From: JAEZHK01 sp040768845
GTDB lineage: Bacteria > Bacillota > Clostridia > Christensenellales > Aristaeellaceae
DNA length: 64,000 nucleotides
Assembly: GCA_040768845.1 (NCBI GenBank)
Contig: JAXGME010000008.1
Location: forward strand, 62,001-126,000
Direction: 5' to 3'
Positions within the stretch are counted from its first letter, which is position 1, and every line of letters starts with the position of its first letter. Below are positions 40,583 to 49,297 of the stretch, one piece after another. A model generated the notes under the pieces. The model worked only from the letters and a program-made list of their open reading frames with translations, had not been told where the DNA came from and did not search any database. Both the position numbers and the translations under genes were made by a program.

Positions 40583-40636
40583 CCAAAACCACCCTCGGGC
40601 CCGCGGAGAAAGCCGCGGGCCCGAGGGTGGTTTTGG
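40583..40636 (-). terminator. 24-bp perfect-stem hairpin at the SOD stop codon
   Basis: CCAAAACCACCCTCGGGC... pairs perfectly over 24 bp with its complement around a 6-nt loop. It begins at the base after the superoxide dismutase stop. The leftward downstream arm ends in GGTTTTGG. The sequence between it and 40464 shows no other clear feature. Confidence 0.75.
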
Positions 40637-41143
40637 TTACGCCAGCGGGGCAATCACGCCGCAGGCGATGCGTTCGCCGGACATACCCGCCGGCTGGGAT
40701 GTAAAGTCGTCCGGGTCCAGATGCACCACCACGGTGCGGCCGGTCACCTGGGGCACGGTAAAGCGGTCGGTGTAGACCATGCTCCAGGCGAAGCCCGCGT
40801 TTCCAAAGAGCGGCGGAAGGTCGCCCGCGTGCTGCGGATGCTCGCAGTCGTAGGGGTTGAAGTGGCTGCCGGCGTCCTCAAAGGGCGCATCCGCGGTGCC
40901 GGTGCAGCCGGAGCCCTCGTGGATGTGAAAGCCGAACACGCGGCCCGCGCAGGGTCCGCTCTCTCCGGGAAGGCCGGTAAATTCAGCGGCCACGACGACG
41001 CCCGGCCCGCTGGGGTAGAAGGTGACATACCCTTCCACGGCGGGGTACGCGGCGCTCCCCCGCACCACGGCCCTCGCGGCGGGCCGCAGCGTGCGCAGCA
41101 AGTGGCCCAGATAGCTTGCGCCCTGTCCCCGGCCATAGTACAA
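40637..41143 (-). CDS. Cu/Zn superoxide dismutase-like protein
   Basis: 168 residues with GFHIHEGSGC, GSHFNPYDCEHPQHAGDLP and VVHLDPDDFTSQPAGMSGERIACG, matching the Cu and Zn ligand motifs and disulfide Cys of the sodC family. There is no signal peptide, unusual because bacterial SodC is normally exported. The start is TTG at 41143 behind GGGAGGTG; the nearby ATG is out of frame. It would convert superoxide to O2 and H2O2 if the metals load. Confidence 0.85.
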   Translation of the reverse strand: MYYGRGQGASYLGHLLRTLRPAARAVVRGSAAYPAVEGYVTFYPSGPGVVVAAEFTGLPGESGPCAGRVFGFHIHEGSGCTGTADAPFEDAGSHFNPYDCEHPQHAGDLPPLFGNAGFAWSMVYTDRFTVPQVTGRTVVVHLDPDDFTSQPAGMSGERIACGVIAPLA

Positions 41144-41222
41144 CCTGAAACACCTCCCTTTTGATGAAGCTGTTCCATTGTATGCGGCAAAGCGGCGCGG
41201 GCATGCCTGGGCGCGGGAGGCC

Positions 41223-41714
41223 TCAGCGGTACAGGGTTTCGGCGCCGCGCTCCGCCTTCACGTTCACGGACTGGGCGCGCAGCGTCAGGTAGGTCTGGCC
41301 CTCCAGGTCGTACTTGTCAAGCACGCCGGTGACCTCAATCCAGTCGTTGTCACTGGGCATGTCGCCGTCCCAGGTGAATTCAAAGCCGCACATGGAGCCG
41401 TCGTTGCCGCAGCAGCCGGGCCCGACGCGGTACACGTACTCGTAGGTGGTGTCGCTGGGCTCGTAATACTCCGACGTGAACATGCCCTCCAGCTTGATCG
41501 TGCGGCCGATGTAGTCCTCGTAATTGGTGTAGATTTCATTGATGTAGGTGACGTACATGTTTTCGGTCAGCTCGATGGCCGCGCCCGCGGCGGCGCTTTG
41601 GGCGGCGGAATCCTGCGTCTGATCCTGTGCGGAATCATCCGCGCGCTTCACCGCGCATCCGGAAAGCGCCAGCGCCAGGCCAAGAAACAGCACAAAAACC
41701 GTAAATTTTTTCAT
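41223..41714 (-). CDS. Lipoprotein related to DUF1980/TIGR03943 C-terminal domain
   Basis: A 163-residue lipoprotein with signal peptide and lipobox (ALSGC, residues ~16-20). The mature part has TIKLEGMFTSEYYEP and the cysteine-rich GPGCCGNDGSMCGFEF, typical of the DUF1980 family found with metal-transport genes. It is the last gene of the zinc operon, joined to znuB by an ATGA overlap. It may handle metal at the cell surface, by inference. Confidence 0.72.
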   Translation of the reverse strand: MKKFTVFVLFLGLALALSGCAVKRADDSAQDQTQDSAAQSAAAGAAIELTENMYVTYINEIYTNYEDYIGRTIKLEGMFTSEYYEPSDTTYEYVYRVGPGCCGNDGSMCGFEFTWDGDMPSDNDWIEVTGVLDKYDLEGQTYLTLRAQSVNVKAERGAETLYR

Positions 41715-42538
41715 GTCTTTCGCCTCCCCTTGATGAACGCCGCGCCGGAAAACACGCCAAACATGATCATGTTGGCCGATACCACGCTGGCGCCGGCGGG
41801 CGTGGCCGCCAGGTAGGAAACCGTCATCCCGATCAGGAAGTTGACCACCGACAGCACCGCGGCGCAGGCGATCACCGACCGGTAGGAGCGCATCAGCCGC
41901 ATGGCGGTCAGCGCCGGGAAGATCACCAGGCTCGAAATCAGAAGCGCGCCCATCAGCCGCATGCCCACCACCACGGTCACCGCCGTCAAAAGCGCCAGCA
42001 GCATGTTGTAAAGCCCGGCCCTCACGCCGGTGGCGCGGGCAAAGCCCTCGTCAAAGGTGACCGTGAAGATCTGCGCGTAGAAGACCAGGTACAGCGCCAG
42101 CACCGCCAGCGACAGGATCACGCTCAGGGTCACGTCGGATCTGCTCATCGCCAGGATGGACCCGAACATGTAGTTGCACACGTCCACGTTCATGCCGGTG
42201 GTGATGGAGATCACCATCACGCCCACGGCCAGAGACCCGGTGGAGATCAGCGCGATGGCGGCATCGCCCTTGATCTTGCTGCGCTCGCTGAGTCGCAAAA
42301 GCAGAAACGCCGCCAAAATCACCACCGGCACCGCCACGCCCAGGGGCGCGGCGCCCAGCGCCTGGGCGATGGCCAGCGCGCCGAAGCCCACGTGGGACAG
42401 CCCGTCGCCGATCATCGAATACCGCTTGAGCACCAGGTTCACGCCCAGGAGCGCCGCGCACAGCGCCACCAGGATGCCCACGATCAGCGCGCGGGACAAA
42501 AACGGGTAGGACAGCATCTGCCGGATCACGTCAATCAT
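41711..42538 (-). CDS. znuB: Zinc/manganese ABC transporter permease
   Basis: 275 residues of the ABC-3 (ZnuB/MntB) family with about eight membrane segments. GDGLSHVGFGALAIAQALG is the family signature. ATG at 42538 with GGGGGGTGG upstream is preferred over GTG at 42547. It forms an importer with the adjacent ATPase and binding protein. Zn rather than Mn is inferred from the His-rich loop of the binding protein. Confidence 0.88.
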   Translation of the reverse strand: MIDVIRQMLSYPFLSRALIVGILVALCAALLGVNLVLKRYSMIGDGLSHVGFGALAIAQALGAAPLGVAVPVVILAAFLLLRLSERSKIKGDAAIALISTGSLAVGVMVISITTGMNVDVCNYMFGSILAMSRSDVTLSVILSLAVLALYLVFYAQIFTVTFDEGFARATGVRAGLYNMLLALLTAVTVVVGMRLMGALLISSLVIFPALTAMRLMRSYRSVIACAAVLSVVNFLIGMTVSYLAATPAGASVVSANMIMFGVFSGAAFIKGRRKT

Positions 42539-43235
42539 CCGCGCCACCCCCCAGAAACAGCCGTCCGGCGGCGCTTTGGCGGTAGCCCTCCACCGTGCCG
42601 AAGAAGAGGGGGCTGCCCGCCAGGTGCAGGATGTGGGTGGCGTACCGTACCGCGGCGCGGACGTCGTGGGACACCATGATGACCGCGATGCCGCCCCGGT
42701 GGATCTCGCCGATCAGGCGGTACAGTTCCTTGGTGGCCACGGGGTCGAGCCCCGCGGTGGGCTCGTCCAGCACGATCAGCCGGGTGGTGGCGCACAGCGC
42801 CCGGGCCAAAAGCACCCGCTGCTGCTGACCGCCGGAGAGCGCCCGGTAGGGGCGCCTCGCCAGCGCGGCCACCCCCAGCCTTTCCATGTTGGCCCGGGCG
42901 CGGCCGCGCTCGCCCCCGGAATACCAGGGGCGGACGCCGCGCCGGTTGAGGCAGCCCGACAGCACAACCTCCCACACGCTGGCGGGGAAATCCCGCATCA
43001 GCCCGGTCTGCTGGGGCATGTAGCCGATTTGGTCCCGGGAGAGGCCGCCGCCTGTCAGGACGGCGCCGTCCCGCACGGGCTCGAGGCCCAGAAGCGCCTT
43101 CATCAGCGTGCTCTTGCCGGAGCCGTTCTCCCCCACGACGCAGAGGTAATCCCCCTGATCCACCGAAAAGGATACGTCCTTCAAGGCCACGCCGCCCTCG
43201 TAGGCGACCGACACGTCCTGACAGGCGACCAGCAT
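42531..43235 (-). CDS. znuC: Zinc/manganese ABC transporter ATPase
   Basis: 234 residues: GENGSGKSTLMKALLG (Walker A), LSGGQQQRVLLARAL (signature), LIVLDEPTAGLDP (Walker B), VSHD (switch His). Its start overlaps the znuA stop (TAATG). Confidence 0.9.
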   Translation of the reverse strand: MLVACQDVSVAYEGGVALKDVSFSVDQGDYLCVVGENGSGKSTLMKALLGLEPVRDGAVLTGGGLSRDQIGYMPQQTGLMRDFPASVWEVVLSGCLNRRGVRPWYSGGERGRARANMERLGVAALARRPYRALSGGQQQRVLLARALCATTRLIVLDEPTAGLDPVATKELYRLIGEIHRGGIAVIMVSHDVRAAVRYATHILHLAGSPLFFGTVEGYRQSAAGRLFLGGGADD

Positions 43236-44224
43236 TACTTCATCGCCTCCCGGAGGGTTTCAAGATTCGCGCGCATCAGCGAAACGTAGGTCGCGCCCGC
43301 GTCAAAATCCGCGCGGGACACGTTGTGGCCGGAGTGAAACATCGCGGTCTTCGCGCCGGTCTGCTCGGCGATGCTGTCGGCCACCAGGTGGTTGGACAAT
43401 TCGATGTAGAACACCGTGGACACCCCGGTCTCCCTCACCTTGTCGATCAGAAAGGCGATGGTGCCCGCGCTGGGTTCGGTCTCGTTGCTGCAGCCGGGGA
43501 ACGCGGCGTAGCAGGTGAGCCCGTACGCGTCGGCAAAGTAGCGCAGCGGAAAGCGGTCGCCCACGATCAGGGTCTTGTTTTCCACGCCGTCAAAGAACTC
43601 GTCAAACTGCCGGTCGAGCGCGGCCAGCGCTTCGCCGTAGGTTTCGGAATTGGCCGCGTAGACCGCCGCGTCTTCCGGATCGACGGCGCTCAGGCGCTTG
43701 GCGATCGCCCGCTGGATCAGGTCGGCATTCTTCGGCGACGTCCACACATGCTCGTCATACTCGATCTCGTGGAGCCCGTCCTCGTCTTCGTGGTCCTCGT
43801 CCTCGTGGTCCTCGTCCTCGTGGTCCTCGTGGTCGTGTCCCGTGTCGGTCATGCCCTCCAGCACTTCTTCCGCTACGGCGTCCACGCAGTCGATCATGCG
43901 CAGCGCGGGCACCTCATGGTCAAAGGCGGACAGGATGTCGTCCACCCAGGCGTCGCCCTCGCCGCCGGTGTAGACGAACAGGTCGGCGTTCTGGATCTTC
44001 AGGATGTCCTGGGGCGTGGGCTCATAGGAATGGCTCTCGGAGCCGGGCGGCAGCAGCATGGCCACGTCGGCGGCCTCGCCGGCCACCTGACGGCAGAAGT
44101 CGAAGGCGGGGAAATTGGTGGCGACGACAGAGGGCTTTTCGCCCTCCGCGGCCAGCGCGGGCGCGCCGGCCATCGCGGCGGACAGTATGACCAGGGCGGT
44201 CAAAGCCGCCAGTATTTTTCTCAT
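43235..44224 (-). CDS. znuA: Zinc-binding periplasmic-type substrate-binding protein
   Basis: 329 residues of the cluster A-I (ZnuA/TroA) family. It starts with a signal peptide ending APALAAEG but no lipobox Cys. NFPAFDFCRQVAG and LLPPGSESHSYEPTPQD carry the first ligand His, and EHVWTSPKNA the second. A His/Asp/Glu loop (HDHEDHEDEDHEDED, ~residues 128-152) is typical of zinc rather than manganese binding proteins. VFYIELSNHLVADS replaces the usual third-His region. Confidence 0.88.
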   Translation of the reverse strand: MRKILAALTALVILSAAMAGAPALAAEGEKPSVVATNFPAFDFCRQVAGEAADVAMLLPPGSESHSYEPTPQDILKIQNADLFVYTGGEGDAWVDDILSAFDHEVPALRMIDCVDAVAEEVLEGMTDTGHDHEDHEDEDHEDEDHEDEDGLHEIEYDEHVWTSPKNADLIQRAIAKRLSAVDPEDAAVYAANSETYGEALAALDRQFDEFFDGVENKTLIVGDRFPLRYFADAYGLTCYAAFPGCSNETEPSAGTIAFLIDKVRETGVSTVFYIELSNHLVADSIAEQTGAKTAMFHSGHNVSRADFDAGATYVSLMRANLETLREAMK

Positions 44225-44294
44225 GATGATTCCTCCATGCGCTTGATGGGTGCGGAAAAAAGGCCCGAAAGCCGGGCCGCGCAGGGAGGCGGTA

Positions 44295-44594
44295 TCAATC
44301 GTTCATTCGGATGTTCAGCGAAACGAGGGATGCGCCGGCGGCGCCAAAGGCGCGCTCGCCCGGAAGGACCGGCGGCGCGACGCGGGCGAGGAGGGCCAGC
44401 GCGCGGGTCAGCGCCACCGCGCCCAGCGCCCTGAAGGCCAGCTGGGAGGCGGTGTAGGCCACGCACAGCGGGCAATGCCCGTCCGCACAGTGGTGGCCGG
44501 CGTGGGCAAACTGGATGCCCACCGCCAAGAGGACCGCCAGCGCAAACAGCGCCGCGAGGGTCAGCGCGGTCCGCCGAAAGGTCCTTGTCCGCAT
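44295..44594 (-). CDS. Small His/Cys-rich membrane protein at the head of the zinc operon
   Basis: 99 residues: an N-terminal membrane segment (ALTLAALFALAVLLAVGIQF), then HAGHHCADGHCPLCVAY, which looks like a metal-binding motif, then a second hydrophobic stretch. ATG at 44594 follows AAAGGGGGGCGCGCC. It lies 70 bp upstream of znuA. A metal-sensing or transfer role is inferred only from the motif and place. The upstream gap to 44735 has no clear promoter. Confidence 0.62.
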   Translation of the reverse strand: MRTRTFRRTALTLAALFALAVLLAVGIQFAHAGHHCADGHCPLCVAYTASQLAFRALGAVALTRALALLARVAPPVLPGERAFGAAGASLVSLNIRMND

Positions 44595-44734
44595 GGCGCG
44601 CCCCCCCTTTCGCGTATCCCCGTCGAATCTGCCGGCGGGCCCCGGAGGGCCGCCGCTTCCAATGGGACGCGCACCGGGCCCGGCCGGTTCCATCAAATTG
44701 TCAGAGGATCGGCGGACGCTGCCCGGGCAAGGCG

Positions 44735-46402
44735 TCAACCCGGCCCCGGAAAGGTGATTGTAATGCTGGTGCCCGCGCCCGGCTCGCTGGCGAGGGACAC
44801 CCCCGCGCCGTGCACGGCGGCGCTGTGCTTGACGATGGAGAGCCCCAGCCCGGTGCCGCCGGTTTCGCGGGCGTGGCTGTGGTCCACGCGGTAGAACCGC
44901 TCGAACACCCGCGCCTGGTGCTCCGGCGGGATGCCGATGCCGGTGTCCCGCACGGTGAGGGTGGCGCCGTCCGCCCCGCCGCCGAGGACGACCTCCACGC
45001 GGCCGCCCTTCACGTTGTACTTGACGGCGTTGTCGCAGAGGTTGTAGACCATCTCCTCCAGAATCTTCTCGTAGCCGCTGACCCATGCGGGCCCGCCGGA
45101 TACGTCGATGCGCACCCCGCGCCGCTCGGCCAGCGGCGCGAGCCGCCGGGCCACGCCCTCTGAGAGCGCCGCCAGGTCCACCCTGGCCTTTTCCGGCAGG
45201 CGGGCCTTTTCGTCCAGGCGCGACAGCTTCATCACGTCCTCCACCAGCGCCACGAGGCGGCTGGCCTCGTCGTAGATGCGGGCGGCAAAGTCCTGCATGT
45301 CGTCGGGGCGGACGGTGCCGTTTTTCATGATCTCGGCGTAGCCGATGATGGAGGTCAGCGGCGTCTTGAGCTCGTGGGACACATTGGCGGTAAACTCCCT
45401 GCGGCTGCGCTCGGCGCTCACCCGGTCGGTGACGTCCAGGGCCAGGATCACCGCGCCCCGGGCGCCGTTTTCCGGTTCCACGGGGTTGCCGATCAACTGA
45501 AAGACGCGCTCGCCCATCTTTAGCTCCGCCTCGGCGCTCTCGCCCCGGAGCGCCCGTTCCACCACCCGCTCCAGCGCCACCGAGCGGTTGACCGACAGGA
45601 TGGGCCGGCCGGCGTAGGCGTCCGGGCGGACGCCGAAGATCTCCGCAGCGCTCTCGTTGATGGACAGCACGTCCCCCGCCCCGGAGAGCAGCACCATGCC
45701 CTCGCGCATGTGGGCGGTGACGGCGGCGAACTCGCGCCGGTTCTCGGTCAGCTCCTGCAGGCGCCTGTCCAGCTCCTCCTTTTGGCGCTGCATGCGCGAC
45801 AGGAGCGGGCTCAGCTCGTCATACACATCGTTTTCCAGCGGCTGGTCCAGGTTCAGGTGGTTGATGGGCGCCACGATGCGCCCGGCCATGGTCCGCGCCA
45901 TCAGAAGGGATACGACGCTCACGCCCGCGAGGATCAGCAAAAACAGCGGCAGCAGCCGGAGGAGAAGGCCCACCACGCTCGCCTGGGTGTTGGAGAGCCT
46001 GAGCACGTTGCCGTCGTCGGTGCGCACGGCAAAGTACAGCGTTTCCTGGGCAAGGGTATCGGAATAGCGGTGGGTCTGGCCGCTGCCGCCCGCCAGCGCG
46101 GCCTTTATCTCGGGGCGGCTCAGGTGGTTTTCCATCTGCTCGGCGTCGGCGGTGCTGTCGTAGAGCACGGTGCCGTCGGGCGCCACCAGCGTGACGCGGC
46201 TGTCCCCGTGAAAGTTGCGGAAATAGGCGGCCTCGTCGGTCTCCCGGGCCATGGCGTAGATGAGGTAGGCGGCCTCCACCTTGAGCCGGTCCTCCAGCTG
46301 CCGGGTGTAGGACTGGTACAGCGTCAGCATGATGAGGGCGGAGGCCAGGACCGCGGCGAGGAGCGCGGCGGCGAAGATGATCCGGAAGATCCGCTTTGTC
46401 AT
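44735..46402 (-). CDS. phoR: PhoR-type sensor histidine kinase
   Basis: 555 residues: two membrane segments flanking a ~125-residue extracytoplasmic sensor, a HAMP-like linker, a PAS domain (LLSGAGDVLSINESAAEIFG), HisKA (FTANVSHELKTPLTSIIGY) and HATPase (NLCDNAVKYN, DTGIGIPPEH, GGTGLGLSIVK). It pairs with the regulator one base upstream and lies at the end of the pst operon, so a phosphate sensor is likely. Confidence 0.87.
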   Translation of the reverse strand: MTKRIFRIIFAAALLAAVLASALIMLTLYQSYTRQLEDRLKVEAAYLIYAMARETDEAAYFRNFHGDSRVTLVAPDGTVLYDSTADAEQMENHLSRPEIKAALAGGSGQTHRYSDTLAQETLYFAVRTDDGNVLRLSNTQASVVGLLLRLLPLFLLILAGVSVVSLLMARTMAGRIVAPINHLNLDQPLENDVYDELSPLLSRMQRQKEELDRRLQELTENRREFAAVTAHMREGMVLLSGAGDVLSINESAAEIFGVRPDAYAGRPILSVNRSVALERVVERALRGESAEAELKMGERVFQLIGNPVEPENGARGAVILALDVTDRVSAERSRREFTANVSHELKTPLTSIIGYAEIMKNGTVRPDDMQDFAARIYDEASRLVALVEDVMKLSRLDEKARLPEKARVDLAALSEGVARRLAPLAERRGVRIDVSGGPAWVSGYEKILEEMVYNLCDNAVKYNVKGGRVEVVLGGGADGATLTVRDTGIGIPPEHQARVFERFYRVDHSHARETGGTGLGLSIVKHSAAVHGAGVSLASEPGAGTSITITFPGPG

Positions 46403-46403
46403 G

Positions 46404-47072
46404 TCAGCCTCCGAAGCGGTAGCCCACGCCCCGCACGGTTTCAATCATGCCGCCCTGGGCGCCCAGCTTCTGCCGGAGCGTCTGGATGTGCACGTCCACG
46501 GTGCGGGTGCCGCCGCCGTAGCCCAGGTCCCACACGCGCTCCAGCAGCTTCTCGCGGGTGAAGGCCACGCCGCGGTTTTCCATCAGAAAGCGCAGAAGCT
46601 CGAACTCCTTGAGGGTGAGGCTCACATTCTCCCCGCCGGAGATCACCAGATGGCGGCGCGCGTCCACCGTCAGCGCGCCGCAGGTAATGGCCTCGGCGCC
46701 CTCCCTGGCGGCGGTGCGCCGCAAAAGCGCCTTGACGCGGGCCACCAGCTCCATCATGCCGAAGGGCTTGGCGATATAGTCGTCCGCGCCGGCGTCCAGG
46801 CCCACCACGGTGTCAAATTCGGTGTCCTTGGCGGTGATCATGATGACCGGGATGGCGGCCGTCCGGCCGTCCTGGCGGAGCTTTTTGAGGATCGCAAGGC
46901 CGTCCTCGCCGGGCAGCATGATGTCCAGCAGCACCAGCTCCGGGGCGGCCTCGGCCACGGCGGCGAAAAACGGCCCGGCGGCGGAAAAGCCACTGGCCTC
47001 CATGCCCGTCTGCCGGAGGGTGTACACCACCAGGTCGCGGATGTTCGGGTCGTCCTCCACGTAGTAGATCAT
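46404..47072 (-). CDS. phoB: PhoB-type response regulator
   Basis: 222 residues: receiver with VEDDPNI, LLDIMLPGEDG (phospho-Asp), ITAKD and YIAKPF; C-terminal winged helix (LTLKEFELLRFLMEN, TVDVHIQTLRQKLG). Probably the activator of this operon under phosphate limitation. ATGA overlap with phoU. Confidence 0.9.
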   Translation of the reverse strand: MIYYVEDDPNIRDLVVYTLRQTGMEASGFSAAGPFFAAVAEAAPELVLLDIMLPGEDGLAILKKLRQDGRTAAIPVIMITAKDTEFDTVVGLDAGADDYIAKPFGMMELVARVKALLRRTAAREGAEAITCGALTVDARRHLVISGGENVSLTLKEFELLRFLMENRGVAFTREKLLERVWDLGYGGGTRTVDVHIQTLRQKLGAQGGMIETVRGVGYRFGG

Positions 47073-47722
47073 AGCGGCTCACCCTTGTGGCGGCCGGTGA
47101 GGGCGTACTCCACCCACTCGGCGATGTTCTGGGCGTGGTCGCCGATGCGCTCGAAGTACTTGGCGATCATCAGAAGGTCCACGGCCTGCTCGCCGCTGGC
47201 GGCGTCCATGCGGATGCACTCGATCAGCTCGTACTTCACGATGTCGAACAGGTCGTCGATCACGTCGTCCATCTCGATGATCCGGCGCGCCAGCGCGAGG
47301 TCGCGCTTGACAAAGGCGTCCACCGCGCCGGTGACCATGCGGATGGCGGCGGCGGCCATCTGGGTCAGGTGCTCCAGCTTCTTGATGTAGGGCTTGCCGG
47401 CCAGGTAGATCACCAGACCGGAGATGTCCGCGGCCTGGTCGCCGATGCGCTCCATGTCGGTGATCATCTTCAGCGCGGCGGAGATGAGCCGGAGGTCCCG
47501 GGCCACGGGCTGCTGCTTGAGCAGCAGCTTCATGCACAGCGCCTCGATGTCCCGCTCCTTCTGGTCCACCTCCTGGTCGAAGGCGATGGCCTCGGCGGCG
47601 GCGGATACGTCCTGGTTGGTCAGCGCCTGGGTGGCGCTCTCGATGGCGTGCTCGATCAGCGCGCCCATTTCGATCAGCTCGCGGCTGAGCCTGTCGAGCC
47701 GCTCGTCCAGCAGGTTGCCCAT
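47069..47722 (-). CDS. phoU: Phosphate signalling protein PhoU
   Basis: 217 residues, two three-helix repeats with the PhoU motif twice (DLRLISAALKMITDMERIGD and DLLMIAKYFERIGDHAQNI), each holding the acidic metal-binding residues. It links Pst transport to the two-component pair. TAATG overlap with pstB. Confidence 0.92.
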   Translation of the reverse strand: MGNLLDERLDRLSRELIEMGALIEHAIESATQALTNQDVSAAAEAIAFDQEVDQKERDIEALCMKLLLKQQPVARDLRLISAALKMITDMERIGDQAADISGLVIYLAGKPYIKKLEHLTQMAAAAIRMVTGAVDAFVKRDLALARRIIEMDDVIDDLFDIVKYELIECIRMDAASGEQAVDLLMIAKYFERIGDHAQNIAEWVEYALTGRHKGEPL

Positions 47723-48471
47723 TATCCAAACCTCCCGGTGATATAGTCCTCGGTGCGCTTGTCGGCGGGGATGGAAAACAGCTTTTCCGTGTCGCTGAAC
47801 TCGATTAGTTCGCCCAGAAGGAAAAAGCCCGTCATGTCGGAGATGCGCGCGGCCTGCTGCATGTTGTGGGTCACGATGACAATAGTATACTTCTCCTTGA
47901 GGCCCACCGCAAGGTCCTCGATGCGGGCGGTGGAAATTGGGTCGAGGGCGCTGGTGGGTTCGTCCATCAAAAGCACCTCGGGCTCCACGGCCAGCGCCCG
48001 GGCGATGCAAAGGCGCTGCTGCTGCCCGCCGGAGAGGCCCAGCGCGTCCTTTTTCAGCCGGTCCTTGAGCTCGTCCCAGATGGCGGCGTCGCGGAGGGAT
48101 TTTTCCACAATATCGTCCAGCTTGGCGCGGCCGCGGACGCCGTGGGTGCGCGGGCCAAAGGCCACGTTGTCGTACACGCTCATGGGGAAGGGGTTGGGCT
48201 TTTGGAACACCATGCCCACGCGCTTGCGAAGCTCGGTCACGTCGATGTCGCCGTAGATGTCCTCGCCGTCCAGCAGCGCCTTTCCGGTAATTCTTACGCC
48301 CTCGATCAGGTCGTTCATGCGGTTGAGGGTTTTGAGGAGCGTGGATTTTCCGCAGCCGGAGGGCCCGATCAGCGCGGTGATCTTCCGCTCGGGGACGGAC
48401 ATGCTCACGCCCTTCAGCGCGTGGTAGCTTCCGTAATACAGGTTGAGGTCGGCGGTTTCAATTTTTGCCAT
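47722..48471 (-). CDS. pstB: Phosphate ABC transporter ATPase
   Basis: 249 residues: GPSGCGKSTLLKTLN (Walker A), LSGGQQQRLCIARAL (signature), VLLMDEPTSALDP (Walker B), VTHNMQQAARISD. A standard PstB of usual length. Confidence 0.94.
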   Translation of the reverse strand: MAKIETADLNLYYGSYHALKGVSMSVPERKITALIGPSGCGKSTLLKTLNRMNDLIEGVRITGKALLDGEDIYGDIDVTELRKRVGMVFQKPNPFPMSVYDNVAFGPRTHGVRGRAKLDDIVEKSLRDAAIWDELKDRLKKDALGLSGGQQQRLCIARALAVEPEVLLMDEPTSALDPISTARIEDLAVGLKEKYTIVIVTHNMQQAARISDMTGFFLLGELIEFSDTEKLFSIPADKRTEDYITGRFG

Positions 48472-48472
48472 G

Positions 48473-49297
48473 CTATCTCCTCGTCAGGCGCCCCGCCGCC
48501 CAGCCGGAGAGCGCGTTGATGCCGGCCACCAGCACCAGCAGCACCGCCGCCGTGGCGGACGCCTGGTTGATGTAGAGTCCCTCGCTGGACAGCGCGTACA
48601 TGTGCACCGACAGCGTGCGGGCGGAATCCGTCAGCGAGTCGGCCACCTTGGCCACCGTGCCGGCGGTGTAGATCAGCGCCGCCGTCTCGCCCACGATGCG
48701 GCCGATGGCCAGGATCACGCCGGAGAGAATCCCCGGCATGGCCGAGGGCAGCACCACCCTGGAAACGGTGCGCAGCCGCCCCGCGCCCAGGCCGAAGCTG
48801 CCCTCGCGGTACTCGCGGGGCACGGCGATGAGCGCCTCCTCGGTGGCCCGCAGGATCAGCGGCAGGATCATGATCGCCAGCGTCAGCGCGCCGGAGATCA
48901 GCGAAAGCCCCAGCCGGAGCGTGGTCACGAAGAACATCAGCCCGAAAAGGCCGTACAGAATCGACGGAATGCCCGTCAGCGTCTCGCTGGTGATGCGGGT
49001 CACCTTCACCAGGCGGTTGCCGCTTCCGGCGTACTCGGTCATGTAGATCGCGCCGGCGACGCCCGCGGGCACCGCCACCAGAAGGGACAAACCCGTCATC
49101 AGGATCGTGTTGATCAGCGCCGGCATCATGGAGGCGTTGTCGGAATTGTATTCCCACGCAAAAAGGCTGGGGCGCAGGTTGGGAATGCCGCGCGCCAGGA
49201 TGTAGAGCGTGAGCCCCAGAAACACCAGCGCGGTAAAGCCCGCGCCCAAATAGACCAGAAAGCGCATGAAAAGCGCGTTTCGCCTGGCCCTCGTCAT
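48473..49297 (-). CDS. pstA: Phosphate ABC transporter permease A
   Basis: 274 residues with six membrane segments and the permease EAA loop (EYREGSFGLGAGRLRTVSRV). Overlaps the pstC stop (ATGA). Confidence 0.92.
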   Translation of the reverse strand: MTRARRNALFMRFLVYLGAGFTALVFLGLTLYILARGIPNLRPSLFAWEYNSDNASMMPALINTILMTGLSLLVAVPAGVAGAIYMTEYAGSGNRLVKVTRITSETLTGIPSILYGLFGLMFFVTTLRLGLSLISGALTLAIMILPLILRATEEALIAVPREYREGSFGLGAGRLRTVSRVVLPSAMPGILSGVILAIGRIVGETAALIYTAGTVAKVADSLTDSARTLSVHMYALSSEGLYINQASATAAVLLVLVAGINALSGWAAGRLTRR

